Of a stretch of 64,000 nucleotides of DNA, positions 12,501 to 26,289 are shown one piece after another; position 1 is the stretch's first letter; the number at the start of each line of letters is the position of its first letter. The position numbers and the translations under genes are program-made. The stretch spans positions 2,356,001 to 2,420,000 of the forward strand of contig CP087206.1 of assembly GCA_020912385.1 (NCBI GenBank). Direction: 5' to 3'. Below the pieces are notes generated by a model, which was given only the letters and a program-made list of their open reading frames with translations, did no database searches and was not told the origin of the DNA. The DNA is from Neofusicoccum parvum. Taxonomy: Eukaryota > Ascomycota > Dothideomycetes > Botryosphaeriales > Botryosphaeriaceae.

Positions 12501-15500
12501 ATGGCGTCAAGCCGGACGAGAAGGTTAGTACAGAAGGCGACCAGTCTACTCAAGCTTCGAAACCCGCCGAGATCGTTAAGCCTTCGACCGAGGTGGAAGC
12601 CAAGGGAGAGCCGGAGAAGACGAAGTCTTCAGATACGAAGCCTCCGGTTATTGAGAACCCTGACGGCGTCATCCACTATCTTCTCTGTGAACTTCTCACC
12701 TACAAGGATGTGGACGACAAGGAGCCTGCCGCCGCACCTCAGGAACAAGCAAAGGATACTCCCTCGACTACTGATGTGGAGATGGCCGATAGTGCCGCTA
12801 CGCCGGGAACTCCTGGCAGCACTGCAACCACTCCCGCCCCAGCTCCCGAGCAGAAGAAGAGCGAAAAGCCCACCTTTAAGGCTGACCAGAACCCAATCTT
12901 CATCTACCGGTGCTTCATCCTCCAGTGTCTGACAGAACTTCTGTCTTGCTACAACAAGACCAAGGTTGAGTTCGTCACTTTCTCTAGACAGGCTGACCCT
13001 CAGGCAATGACTCCCTCGAAGCCTCGCTCGACTGTTCTTAGATACATGCTTGAGAATCTTGTCCCCGTCGGTACATTGGCACACGCAGAGGACATTTCGT
13101 TCAAGAAAAAGTGCGCGACTTCCAACTGGGCTATTTCTGTCATTGTAGCCTTGTGCCAAAAGACTGGAGAGCGTCGTTCTGCCAAGGGCCGCGATGCTAA
13201 GGAAGAAGATGAGCCTGAGCTGCTATTCGTCCGCAAGTTCGTTCTTGAGCACGCCTTGAGGGCTTTCAAGGACGCCAACGCTTCTTCCGAGCCTTTGGAT
13301 CTCAAGTACTCACGCCTGCTCAATCTTGCCGACCTTTTCCACCGCATGCTCTACGGTAAGCCAACGAACAGTGCCAGCAGCTTCCCTGTCGACATGATAG
13401 TGGCCTCGCAAAAGCAACTGGCCAGGATCATGTACGAGAAGAATTTCATCACTACGTTGACAACAGCGATCGCCGACATCGATCTCAATTTCCCTAACGC
13501 CAAGCGCGCTGTGAAGTACATCCTTCGCCCGATCAAGCTCCTCACCCAGACTGCCATCGAGCTCAGCTTAAACGCCGAGATATCGGGTGCACCTGGTCAG
13601 GCTGACGATGATGAGATTTCCACGGCATCATCGGTCTCCGACATGGATGAGTTCCGCGAGGAAACTCCGGACCTCTTCCGCAACTCTACTCTTGCCATGT
13701 TCGATCCCAGCAGAGAAGAGGAGACCGAGTCCGAGGAGTCCGATGAAGAAGATGACGAGGACATGTACGGCGATGAGTATGGCGAGGAAATGGACTACGA
13801 TGATGAAATCGACCACAACGATGGCGACGTGGTTAGCGATGAGGACGAGGAACTTGAGGGCATGGGCGATATCGAGGGTTTGCCCGGAGATGTTGGTGAC
13901 GACGTGGAGATTGTCATCGAAGGCGAAGATGGAGAGGACATGTCTGAAGATGACGACGATTCGGCGGACATGGACGAAGACGAAGACGAAGACGATGACC
14001 CCGACGATGACGATGATGACATTGAGGAGGTCATGGACGAAGTCACCGGCGACGACATCAACGGCAGCCTCAATGGTGACGAAGATGACGAATGGGCAAG
14101 CGAAGACGACGACGAGGGCGAGGACTACGAGGGTCACGACGATGATCACGGTCCTCCCGGAGGTCTCGACAACCTGGTCCGTATTCTCGATGGTCAAGGT
14201 CCGCCAGGTTTGCTGGAGCATCTCCAGGGTGACATGATGGACATGGAGCATGAAGGCTATTTGGACGATGAGATGCAGGAGGATGAAGGTACGCAACTTC
14301 CAAGGTCCCGGTCTAGTCATGAACTGCTGCTAATATTTGTAGATGAGGAAGATGAGGAGGAAGATTACGATGAGGATGACATTGCCTACGAGGCTGGACT
14401 TGAAGGTTTGTCTCGCGACTTGCGACACATGCAGCGCTTACTGAGAGCGGTAGACGACGAAGATGGCTTGCCTGATCCAGACTGGGGATGGGGCGCTCCT
14501 CCCGATCTTGGGAGACACCACCATCACCATCACCACCGTGGTATTCTTGGTGTGAACCCGTTCTCGTTCATTCCGCCTGCTACGTTAGACCGCCACCTGG
14601 GTAAGCGTCGATTCCCCCTCCATTTGAGATGTGCATGCTGACATGTTTAAGTTCCAGCCTATCGAGCCCACCGGCCTGCGGGAGCCCAGCGCGGAGCAGA
14701 TGATGGCACAAACCCTCTTCTTCAACGCACCGGCCGTCCTTCCTCGGGTCCTGCCGCTACAGGTGGTCGCCGTGGGACCATGAGCGATTGGGTGCACGCC
14801 ATGGATGGTATGCGGCCCGGCCGTCTCCTTGGCCCTGGTGGCGACACTCCTGTCTCCTTCATTAGTAATCTCCTCAACATCATGAGCCATGGTTCCGCAA
14901 CCATCCAGCAGGACGGCATCACGGTTACTGTTGAGGGCATGTTCCCTGGTGACCCTGGTTTCCCTGGGGCCCCTCCCTTCGACGCATTCGCTCGCCGTGA
15001 CCGCCGCGGCCAGGACAACCCATCTCGTTCATCCCGTGATGATCCAGCTCAGGCTGTTTCTTTTGTTCCTACTCTCACTACGACTCGTTGGCAAGAGGAG
15101 GGTCGCCTTCTCTTTGGCGGTCTTGCCGTTGAGAAGTCCCTGCGTCTTGTCAATTCTATCCTCCGTCTGCTGGTCCCCCCGGCTATGCGGGCTGCTAAGG
15201 AAGCCGAGCGTAAGGAACGTGAAGCTAGGGAGAAGGAAGCTCGGGAAGAGGAAGAGCGCAAGCGCAAGGAGCGGGAGGCAGCCGAGGCTGAAGAGGCTAG
15301 GAAGAAGGCCGAGGAAGCCGAAAAGGCTGCACGCGAGGCCGAAGAGGCTCGCCAGCGGGAAGCAGAGAGGCTTGCTCAGGAACAGCCTGCCGAGACAGCA
15401 GCTGAAGACCAGCCGATGGAAGATGTAGAGGCTTCCCAGCCTGCCGCCACAGAAGGAGACGCTGCTCAGGGAGAGACGTCGCAGGCCCAGAACCGCGTCG

Positions 15501-18500
15501 TTGCCAACATTCGCGGGCGTCAAGTCGACATCACGGATCTTGGAATCGATTTGGAGTACCTCGAGGCTCTGCCCGAAGACCTGAGAGAAGAGGTCTTGAT
15601 GAGTCAGATCCAGACTCAGCGCGAAGAAGCTCGGACACAAGGTAACGAGCCTTCGGACATCAGCCGTGAGTTCCTCGATGCTCTGCCAGAGGATATTCGC
15701 GACGAGCTTCTCGAACAAGAGGCAGCTGCTCGCCGCCGTCAAGAACGCGCAGAGGAGCGCAGGCGACAGGGTGGAGGAGCACCGCGCGCCGAGGAAATGG
15801 ATGTCGCTACTCTTTTCGCTTCCATGGATCCGGGTCTCCGCCAGGCTGTTCTCATGGAGCAAGATGACGAGACTCTCCGGGAATTGCCTGCGGAGCTAGC
15901 TGAAGAGGCACGCCGCTTGGGTGGTGACCGTCGCCTGAACCACCATATGGCCGATATTGGCCGCCTTAACCGCGGTTACCGCCGTCACGATGGTGGCCAG
16001 CAGGAGGAAGAGCAGGCACAGAGGAAGCAGAAGCCGCGTCCCATCGTTCAGATGCTCGACAAGTCAGGAGTTGCGACTCTTCTTCGACTGATGTTCATCC
16101 CTCAACAAGGAAGTGCTCGTCAGACCCTCAACGGTATCCTCAAGGATGTCTGCCAGAACCGCCACAACCGTGCTGAGGTTATCAGCATCCTACTGTCAAT
16201 TCTCCAGGACGGCTCTGCCGATATCAATGCCGTTGAGCGCAGCTTTGCCCAGCTATCACTTCGTGCCAAGCAACCGCCCGTTCCCCAGCCGTCCGGCAAC
16301 CAGAAGACACCACAGCCTCTGAAACGTTCGCTCACTGGCCAGCTCTCTGGTCAGCAATTGTCAAGTCATAGCGACATGTCGCCTATCATGGTTGTGCAGC
16401 AGTGTCTCAGCACCCTTGTGTACCTGGTCTACAACAACCCTCACATCTGCTCCTTCTTCCTTGCGGAGCATGAGACGGCGGTTGGCTTCAAGTCTAAGGC
16501 TTACCGCAAGGGTAAGGCAAAGGAGAGCAAGGCCCACAAGTACCCTCTAAACGCTCTTCTCAGCCTGCTTGATCGGAAACTCATTGTTGAGAGCTCTTCC
16601 GTCATGGAACAGCTGGCTTCATTGCTGATGAACATCACCAGCCCCTTAGGCATTCTCCTCAAGAAGGACAAGGAGAAGACCGATGAGAAGAAGGATGAGC
16701 CTGCTGAGGCTGGTTCTTCGACCCAAGCACAGACTGAGGGCATTACAACGGAATCTGGGGAGACTGCTACGATTACTGAGGAGACCACAACCCAGGCTGA
16801 GGCTCCTGCGGAAGCTTCATCAGAGAAGAAAGACGAGAGCAAGACTGAGGATCAGACTGACGACAAGAAGAAGGCGCGTGGTATTGTGGCGCCTGAGGTG
16901 CCTGAGTATAACCTTCGCCTCGTCGTGCACATTCTAGCCGCCCGCGAGTGTAGCAGCAAGACGTTCCAGAACACACTGTCGGTCATCAACAACCTTTCGG
17001 CTATCCCTGGTGCCAAGGAAACTTTCGGAAAGGAGCTCATCAAGCAAGGTCAAGACCTGGCTCAAGCGTGCCTCGACGACCTGAGCGAGCTCGTCTCCCA
17101 AATCACCAAGGCCAAGACGGGTACTGATGTGCAGGGCATGGCTTTGTCAAAGTTCTCGCCGGCCAGCTCTGACCAGACCAAGCTTCTTCGAGTGTTGACT
17201 GCATTGGATTATCTCTTCGACCCCAAGCGCTCTGAGACTCAAGACAAGCCCGCCTCCAGCGTTGCCGATGGTCTGCCCGCTGAGCAGAAGGCCGATATTC
17301 TCACCACGCTGTACGAGAATCCGACCTTCTCGTCCCTGTGGCACAAGCTCAGCGAGTGCTTGACTGTCATCCGCGAGCGCACCAACATGCTCAGCGTAGC
17401 CACAATTCTCTTGCCTCTGATTGAGGTGTTGATGGTTGTGTGCAAGAACACGACGCTCAAGGATGCGCCTCTAGCCAAGCTCCACGCACGGGAGGTCGAA
17501 ATGTCCAGCCCGCCTCCTGAGAACCGCATGGAGAGCTTGTTCTTCAAGTTCACTGAGGAACATCGCAAGATCCTCAACGAGCTCGTCCGTCAGAACCCGA
17601 AGCTTATGAGCGGGTCATTCTCCGTTCTTGTGAGGAACTCCAAGGTCCTGGAGTTTGACAACAAGCGCAACTTCTTCACTCGCCGCCTCCACTCTCGCAG
17701 CGCTGAGATGCGCCACCCGCATCCGACACTTCAGCTCTCTGTTCGCCGTGAACATGTCTTCTTGGATTCTTTCAAGTCTCTCTACTTCAAGACTGGCGAC
17801 GAGATGAAGTACGGCAAGCTCAGCATCCGCTTCCACGGTGAAGAGGGTGTCGATGCTGGTGGTGTTACTCGCGAATGGTTCCAGGTTCTCGCCCGGCAGA
17901 TGTTCAACCCCGACTACGCTCTCTTCATCCCGGTGGCCTCGGATCGCACAACCTTCCACCCGAACCGCCTGAGTGCGATCAACCAGGAGCACCTGCTGTT
18001 CTTTAAGTTCATTGGTCGCATCATCGGAAAGGCGTTGTACGAGGGTCGCGTACTAGACTGCCACTTCAGCAGAGCCGTCTACAAGCGCATCTTGGGCAAG
18101 CCGGTCAGCATCAAGGATATGGAAACCCTTGACTTGGATTACTACAAGTCTATCCTCTGGATGCTCGAGAACGATATCACGGACATTATCACAGAGACGT
18201 TCTCCGTCGAGGCCGAGGAGTTCGGCGTCACTCAGACCATCGACCTCATCCCCAACGGCCGCAACATCCCGGTCACCGAAGATAACAAGCAGGAGTATGT
18301 CCGCTTGATGGTTGAGTACCGTCTGACCGGATCGGTGCAGGATCAGCTTTCAGAGTTCCTCAAGGGTAAGTTCGATTCCTCATATTGATATTGACTGTGT
18401 CGCTGACAAGTACCAGGTTTCCATGACATTGTTCCGGCGGAGTTGATCTCCATCTTCAACGAGCAGGAACTGGAGCTGCTCATCTCTGGTCTGCCCGAGA

Positions 18501-18856
18501 TCGATGTCGACGACTGGAAGAACAACACTGAGTATCACAACTACACGGCAGCTTCGCCACAGATCCAGTGGTTCTGGCGTGCAGTCCGCTCCTTTGACAA
18601 GGAAGAGCGTGCCAAGCTGCTCCAGTTCGTCACGGGTACCAGCAAGGTGCCGCTCAACGGCTTCAAGGAACTCGAGGGTATGAATGGCTTCAGTCGCTTC
18701 AACATTCACCGCGACTACGGCAGCAAGGATCGCCTCCCCAGCTCGCACACGTGCTTCAACCAGCTGGATCTGCCAGAGTACGAAAGCTACGAGGCGTTGC
18801 GGCAACAGCTCTACACTGCCATGACGGCGGGTAGCGAGTACTTCGGTTTCGCATAA
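6585..18856 (+). CDS. TOM1: TOM1/HUWE1-type HECT E3 ubiquitin ligase
   Basis: A giant HECT ligase that ubiquitinates excess histones, unassembled ribosomal proteins and mRNA-export factors in yeast. Exons: 6585-6632, 6698-14288, 14343-14600, 14658-18365 and 18417-18856, about 4,014 residues. The start is the short first exon ([16 protein letters not shown]), which splices in phase to [10 protein letters not shown] as in other fungal Tom1 proteins. The order is DUF908 then DUF913 in the N-terminal third, a very acidic Asp/Glu tract at about residues 2340-2560, two UBM-like motifs ([14 protein letters not shown] and [14 protein letters not shown]), a Lys/Glu-rich coiled region, and the C-terminal HECT domain. 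The thioester Cys is in [13 protein letters not shown] at about residue 3981, and the protein ends EYFGFA. The intron-3 acceptor could be 14651 instead of 14657, which adds two residues in the same frame. Confidence 0.95.
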
Positions 18857-20352
18857 TCGGGTTGTCGTCCTTTCTTCGGAATCCTCATCTTCTTCTATCC
18901 TGCTTTTGTTTCCGCAAACCACACGAAAAAAAAATTGACGAGCGTACTACGGGAAATGTTCCATGAGTTGCTGCATTTGAAAGGCGCCGGCGAGTCTTCG
19001 AAGGGAAGGAGAGGGTGTTGCAAAGGGGTTTCCACCCTCTTCTTGGGGCTATCACACAGCAGTAGATAATACCTGGGGATCACATTGGTGTTGTTTTCTT
19101 TTCCCAATTTCAGCATTTGGAAGGGGGTGGTGGATCAGCGGTAGTTTTTTTCCCCCTCTTCTTTCTTCGAGGTTTCATTTAGCGCTCCGTTCGTTGTATC
19201 AGTACCCTTTTTTAGTTCTCGGGTTCGCTAGCGATGAGGCTGGTGGGGACTTTTTCTTTTTACTGCAGCGGGGAGCTCGAGTCTTGTCTTGGAGGAAAGG
19301 GAGATCCGGAGTGCAGGCCGTGTTCTTTCTGCTTATTCCTCCATGCGAGAAGGGACGAGCTGGGATCCGTTGCGAGAGGTTTCTGGAGGGGTTTAACTAG
19401 CGCCGGCTTCTTGAGCTGGCTTTCACCGCTTTTCCCCAGAGCTGGTGGTGGTGGGTAGATAGCTTTTTCTTTTTCTTTTCCTTGGCTTTTTTGCTTAGGT
19501 AGTTAAGATGAACAATGCGCTTTAGAAAACGAACGGCCCATGATGTTTTTGGTATGTGACTGCGATGTGCTGTGCTATCCGCTGCGCGGCATGATGCGTG
19601 GGGAGGTGATGGGGCAAGCAGCCGGGTGTCTACCCGGGCTTGCTTATGAGCGTGCAGACGGATGTCGAGCTGATCTGCGGAGCTCGACTCTACATACCGC
19701 GAACGGTTTAGTAAGCAGTGACTCGTTCGGGGAGACGAAACAACTGCCGGTACCGCGGCGTCTACTGTTCTTGTTGTCGACATGGAAGTATACCTCGAAA
19801 GTAGAGAGGAGGCGGTGGAATAGCGGTCCGTATTTGAACACCCATTTCCACAGCCTCCAGCATGCAGCAGACCACCTCCTAGCCACTCTGCAATGCCACG
19901 TGCCATAACGCACACGCAATCGATGGATTCGTTTCCGAATCCGTCCGCTTGGTCGACTGAAGCATTCGTCCGGACTAAAGATCCCGCCGAGAAGCCGAAC
20001 ATTTCGATTCGGATGGATGCTTCATTTCCCTTTGGCGCCCGCAAAACAAAATTGCCCTCACGTCCACACATCTCAGCAGCTGCCCTTGTCAAGCTCGTAC
20101 TCTCAATTCTCATCTACCCGCTTCTCTCCCCTCCTCCCCCACCCATCCGAACGAGTATATATACATGCGTACAATTACACCTGGGGTATCTTGCGCCCGC
20201 TTCCCGCTCCCAGTCCAGCCCAGTCCAGTCCCTAGACAAACCAGCCAGAAAAAAAAAAGGAAGAGAGAAAACTGTTTATACATAAAACCCATCTCAAACG
20301 CCTCTCCCTTCCCCCGCCCCAACTTTTTTTTTTTATCCGCCGTTCCCCCTTT
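18857..20352. other. Convergent intergenic region
   Basis: 1.5 kb between the 3' ends of TOM1 (plus) and the membrane-protein gene (minus). It contains homopolymer T and A runs near 18925, 19145 and 20249 that would suit 3' UTRs and poly(A) signals. A 238-codon minus-strand frame at 19397-20113 has no recognisable features. Confidence 0.5.
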
Positions 20353-23300
20353 TCACAAAAACGTCTTCTTCCGACTCAACTTCGAATACGCCCTCGAGAT
20401 GCTCCCGCCTCCACCCGCCTGCTGCTGCTGCTGCTGGGGCCCCATCGTCCCCACCCGCCCCATCTCGTACGCGCTGCTCGCGCCCGTCCACGCCGTGCCC
20501 CGCGTCGACACCGGGTACAGGCCGCCGTCCGGGCTGCCGGTGCCGCCGCCCGGGTTGAGCGCGGGCATGTACTCGGTGGTGGCGCTGAAGGCGCGGTGGC
20601 TGCTCCAGGCGCTGGCGGGCGGGCCGCCAGGGCGGCGCGGGGTGGTGGCGCTGGACGGGGTGTCCGGGGAGCCGGGGTAGGCGGCGGGGCCGGTGCTGAA
20701 GCGCTGCTTGAGCTTCTGCATCCAGCCGGCGTCGGGGCCGGGGGCGGCGGCGCGGGCGGTGGCGGTCGAGATGGCGAGGGGCGCGTGGCTGCCGCCGGGG
20801 AGCTGGCCGTAGTAGTACTGGTGGTGCTGGTCCGGCAGCATGGTGACGCCGCCGTCGTGGTGCTGCACCGGCCAGCTGGCCTCCTCTTCCACCCGCCACG
20901 CGTCGCCCATGTTGCCACGCGCCGCCACCACGGCCGGCACCGCTTCTTTCGGCACCACGAAGAGGTGGCCCCCGCTCTCGCCGATGAACCACTGGCAGTT
21001 CCACTGCGGGCCGGCGGGCCCGCCACCGCAGGAGCCGGCCATGGCGGCGGCCGGGGGCGAGTTGACGGCGAGGGAGAAGAGGTTGGGCGGCTCGGAGAAG
21101 TCAGTGACGAGGCCGCGGTGGAAGATGAAGTAGGCGAGGCAGAGGATGTTAGTGACGAAGGCGGCGGCGAGGACGAGGAAGAAGAGCTTTTGCGGCTCGC
21201 CCGTGGGTCCGGAGGCGTAGGTGCGTTCGCGGATGGTGGCGTTGAAGTTGGTGGTTTCGGGGGTGAGGAGGATGGATTCGTCGTGTGACTAGAAGGGTGG
21301 GTGTTAGTGAGGGGGTTCGGTGGTGACGGTGGGATGGGGTATGAGGACTCACCCAGCTCATATCCATCTGCGCATCCTGCGTGCTCATGAGCAACGTGCT
21401 CCCTGCCAGCACCGCTAGCGTCTCTGCCAAGCTCGGCCGATCTGTCTGCAGTTTCGGCTCCTTGATGATCAGCTGCGTCAAAAGTCTCGCAATGCTGGCC
21501 CTGCCATCAGAGATGCCCGCGTTGAGCGATAGTGAGTTGGCCCACTCCGTTCCGATCCAAGGCCAGTTGAGACTAACAGTCGCCGAACCACTCGCCACTC
21601 CCGGATCACTGTGGATGTATGCCATAGAGTCTTCCTCGGGGTCGCAGCGAGAGGAGAGCGACGAACCCTCCTGTGCCGCCTGGTACAAGGTGCTGCAATT
21701 AGCTGTGAGGGATGCCTTGAGCTGACAGACCGAGTAGCGCTCCACGTCGGAATCTCCGTCACGACCGAGCAAGTAGATGGACTCGCGCCCGTAGAAGAAG
21801 GTCTGGTTTAGGACAGTGTTATACTCGGCCGGGAAGCGCGAGAAGATGGGGGCGGTTTGGCCGTTTTTGCCCCAGCCGAAAAGGTCATCAACGACAGTGC
21901 TGTTGACGGATGAATTGGCGCTGAGGAAGTCGATTTGTTCCGGCCAAGTTGGCGCATCTAGCTCCTCGGAGTAATTCCAGGCAGTGTAGACGATGGGCGC
22001 CAGCTCGCTGCGGTTCATGTTTGCGCAGAGGACGTGGATGACGGGACTCGGGACGGAGGCAGTAAGGGTGTACGCACCCAAACCACCAAGCTCCTCCGGC
22101 TGCAGGATTTCGTTGCGCTCGTCCTTTGAGGCCGATAGCACACCGGCGTGCGGCATAGCCAGGCTGACATTGTTGATAATATGGCCGTTCCATTCCGTAG
22201 CGGTGACATCCAGCCAAGTCCCGTTGACTTGGATTTCAGATTTGTACTGGGAGTATCCGGGAACACGATTCTCCTTTTCGGTGCCAGTGCTCTTGTTCTT
22301 TGCCCGGAAGTCCCATTCGGAAAGGAAGCGCTGGTAGTCGTGATAGGCCTGTGCGGCGTACGAGATGTCGAGACAGGTGGCGTTCCGGTACGTCTCATCT
22401 TCCTTGATGGGAATAGGCGTCTCGCACTTGTACCCCAAGTACATGTGATTGGCAAATTCGGTGACGATGTCCGCCTTCAGGATTTTCGACTCCAGGGCTC
22501 CAAGTTTGAGCTGTGGCTGGACTGTGCAGTCTTGTCAGCAGATGAATCAAGCTCGGGCGAGTCTCTCCTTACCCAAAGCGTCCGAGGCACTGGTGTAGAG
22601 CGTCGCAACAATGGCGGCTATGAAACTCATAAGACCGAGGATGCTGAACAGCGCGTACCGCACAGTCTCGAAATTTGAAATCATATAGCCCGGCGAGCCA
22701 ATCCAGTTGCGCATGCTCATCTCGGCCAGAGTCACACCCTTTCCACTTCCTCTTACACTCAGACTTCTCCTGCTCAGCACCTGGCCCAGGAAGGCGATGA
22801 TAGACGATCCGAAAGACAATTCGATGGTTTTCGCAAGTATTGCAGTGAGCAATGAAGCGTTTGACGGTGTAAGGGAGCCGTTGCTACGGATCATTGTCCA
22901 CTCAGGCCCTCTTAACGCGACCACGAGGAAGATGCCTGACACCACCGTGGCGTAGATGGAAATGAGGATGATGGAGCTTGTCACCCATTTGGTGCGGAAG
23001 AAATGTCTCCTGGCAGGGCATGCTACGGTTGGCACAAAACCTTGGAAAATGTCAGCCTTCTCGTCGCAATGCATACTCCCAACTTGACTCTTCAAGCGTG
23101 GAGAGGCATAGAATGTGGTGTGTGTGCCCTTCTATCCTCTTCGGATGCCTGGAAGCTCTGGCAAACGGATGTCCAAAAACTTCTTGGCGAAACCCAAGGC
23201 AAAGCAAGCATCCGGATGAAACAACCACGGGATCTACCACGCCCTTCCATCCGTTCGACCACCCCAACTCCCCACCCCCAAACGCACCCAGAAAAAGAAA

Positions 23301-24126
23301 AAAAAAAAGAAAACCACTCACCCTGCTGCGGATTCCTCTCAAAGAAATACGCCAACTTCGGGCTCGGCATCGGCGCCCCTTCCTTCGCATCCACGCCCAC
23401 CCCGCCCTTGCTCCTCTCCCCCTCGTACCCGCCACCCCCATACCCCTCCCCGATCAAGCTCGTCGTGCTCCGACTCTTCGTCGGCGTGTCCGCGCCGTAC
23501 ACATCCGAGAACGGATTGCTGCTCACGCCCGTCCGCTCGTTGTAGCCGGGCGTGGTGGGCGTGCCCGTGCCGGCCGGGGTGTCGGGCCCGCTGCTGGCGC
23601 TGTGCGGCGGCAGCGGGAAGTTGAAGCTGACCTGGCGCCTGCCGCCCGCCGCGGCCGCCGCGGGCACCTCTCCACCCAGCAGCGCGTCGTTGTCGGCCGG
23701 CAGCCCGCGGCCGGTTGTGGCGGACGCGGGCGTCTCGACGCCCAGGCTGGAGCTGCGGCTGCGGCGGCGGGCGCGGATGGACGGGGCGGCGATGGAGGAG
23801 GCGACGGAGCGGCGGTCGGCCGGGAAGACGGAGCTGGGGCGCCCGCGGAAGCTGCCTGTCTCGTAGTTGACGTCGATGTCGTCGTCGTGGTCGAGCGCCT
23901 CGACGAAGCGGCTGCGCCGCGTGCCCTGGCTGATCTTCGAGAAGCGCGACGCCGACGAGGTGGCGCGGGCGAGGGCGCTCTCCGGGATGGAGGGAGAGAT
24001 GGGCGTGCCGGCGGCGGAGGAGGAGGCGGTGGGGAGGGCGGCGCTGGCGGGGGTGCTGCCGCTGCTGCTGCTGGCGGTTGCGGCGGCGGAGGTGGTGTCT
24101 ATGCGGTCGGGCTGGTGGGACGCCAT
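20353..24126 (-). CDS. Large fungal membrane protein of unknown function
   Basis: I do not recognise a named family. Exons: 23322-24126, 22573-23040, 21353-22521 and 20353-21288, 1,125 residues. Residues 1-268 are Ser/Ala/Gly/Pro-rich and disordered, presumably cytoplasmic. Transmembrane segments are predicted at about 287-311 (SSIILISIYATVVSGIFLVV), about 396-419 and about 848-871. The ~430-residue loop between the last two has many N-glycosylation sequons (NATC, NKST, NGTW, NVSL, NRSE, NYSE, NSTV, NQTF, NCST) and several Cys, so it is probably extracytoplasmic. The ~250-residue C-terminal tail is low complexity (Gly, Pro, Gln) and ends SRKKTFL. Intron 1 is long (281 nt). The overall plan resembles a plasma-membrane sensor or scaffold, but that is inference from topology only. 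Confidence 0.75.
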
Positions 24127-24814
24127 GGTTGCGGGTGCCCTGTGTCCGTCTCGTCTGATCTGGTAGTTCTGCTTCTGGTTTGCTTGGTCGAGCGGCGCCC
24201 CCTCAGCGGCATGGGCTTGTCCTGCTCCGTCTCGTGCCAGCGGGGACGCAGGGCGCCGGGCTCTCGTCTCTTTATTTCAAGCGGACGGCGGGCAGCGTTC
24301 GGCGACGCCGGAGCTTCCAGACACCTGTGCGTAGCTCCACTGCTCCACGTGGGAAGCTCGGCGTGCGTTGCGTGCCTGTGCTGGGGCCCCCTCAAATGGC
24401 TCCGCTCTAATCGGTGGGAGTGGTCAATGGGTCCGCGGCGCGTGTGCTGTCGTCATTGGCCGTCGTTAAAGGCGCATGGGGTTGGAGCGTGTACTCGTGC
24501 GCCGCTGGGCTGTCGCTCGACGGTTGCGCAGGTGACAGTTCTGCTGCCGACGCGTGCAACGGCAGTGACGGGCAGGATAAGGAAGCATGCGGCACGGCGG
24601 CTGGGAGCTTGGAGGAGAGAAATACGAGGCGATGACGAATGTCGAATTTGCGGTGATCTTTATCTCAAGTGCGTCCGCGATGCGCGTCCAGTGCGCGCTG
24701 CTAAAATGTTATTTAGAGGCGCGCCAGGGAACTAGGTGCTAGCAGCACTGCGGCCGTCGCGCCATTGAGGCAAACACACGCCGGCGGGAGGGGCAGAGGC
24801 TTCGACTTGGGATG

Positions 24815-24862
24815 CGGCGCAGGCGTAGGCGGCGGCGCAGGCGTAGGCGTAGGCGTAGGCGT
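24815..24862. repeat. GTAGGC/GCAGGC hexamer minisatellite
   Basis: About eight imperfect 6-base units of the form G(C/T)AGGC or GGCGGC in a row, ending in four GTAGGC units. It is non-coding as far as I can tell and lies about 700 bases upstream of the membrane-protein gene. Confidence 0.7.
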
Positions 24863-26289
24863 GCTCCACGGTCCTTAATCGTGAGGCGCGTCTCGTCTTG
24901 ACTCTGGCGTCTGCCGCTTCTCTGCAAGAGTCAGGCACGACGCAGGAGCCACCCCTTTTCTGGCGCTCCAGCCCGCCTGGCGCGACGTTGCACCGCCTTA
25001 CCTCTCCGCGCCTGCGCCTCACGATGCGGGCTACCTAGGCCGGAATGAGGTCATGGTAGGGGCAGGCGCGGAGAGCCAGCGCGGAGACGTGTGGCTGGAG
25101 TGCGGAGAGGCGCGAGGCTCCTGGCCCAGCGCTGCGCGCCGCTGCCGCTGCCGTCGCTGGCCAGCCGGCGCAATCTGGCCCCCGGCGAATCACGGTGCCG
25201 CGTGCCTGGCTGCGTTCGCCGCCCAGAGCCCACCCCATGTCTGGCGTCTCCCAATTTCCTGGCCTGGAGGGGAAACATGCGGCTGCGCGCAGGGGTCGAC
25301 GCCTCTCGCCCTCACCACCCACCGCCCCCCGCCGCCGCCATCCGCGCTGATTGGCCTGGTGTTGGCTCTCTGCTCACGTCCGCCGCGATGCCTCATCGAC
25401 CGACACGAAGCCCATCGCGTCCAGCGCCGTTTCCCTGCCCGTTGCGGCAAATGCAAAGGGGGCACCCGCTCTCAGATCACCGCGCTGTTCGACGGCCTTT
25501 ATCGCCGCCGCCCTCAAGCCGCCAGCCGGCTTGGCAACGCTGGTGATCGCAGCGCGCATCACCGCCGCACGACTCTCGCGAGCCCGGAGATCGTCATCTG
25601 CATCCACCCGGACCGCCTCTGTTCTTATTGATGGCCGCCGCAAAAGGGTCAGCCGCGTACAGCGCTGGTTTAAACGGTCGCCCTCTGCCAATACTGTACT
25701 TTTCTCGCGACTCAGGCAAAACTCAAGCACGGGCCACCGCAGCGAGCGTGCCCTACTACGAAAATACAAGCTGCACGAAATAGTATGACCGTGTCTCGGG
25801 CTTCTTCGCGGCGTCTTCCACATTCTGCCGCAGGAGTGTTCTTATTCCTTCACGCTGCCTTCTTTTCTTTTGCGGCTACCTCTGCACGACAACACTCCTG
25901 TCACGGGAGGTAGAGGATACAAGCACCTATGGCATTCATGCAGCTGGCTTCTGCACTTCATCTCCCTCTCTGTCTCGTACAAAACCTACACCGAACACCT
26001 CAGTTGTCTTCATCGCAGTTATCTGCCCCGCCCTCCTTTGCAGCTTTCGAGCGGCGTCTGGCATCGCTCACCACAACCTGAGGTTTTACGGCATCCTCGG
26101 AAAACCCCGCTAACAACCCGGTATGCTTGATGATGAACAGCGTAACAGCCGGCAATGCATGGCCCGACCATATTTCAGCTTCATCGGGACAGCTGCTGGT
26201 TTCAACGCGTCGTGTAGCGTGCCCTATCCCTGATGGGCAACAAGATGAGGATATCCGTGGTCGGTGATGAGTGTATGATGATTGATTGA

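Noticed and set aside
19397..20113. 238-codon minus-strand open frame
   Set aside because: No recognisable motif; lies in a convergent 3'-flank region with homopolymer runs.
22978..24735. 585-codon plus-strand open frame
   Set aside because: Antisense to exon 1 of the membrane-protein gene; the composition is Arg/Gly/Ala shadow.
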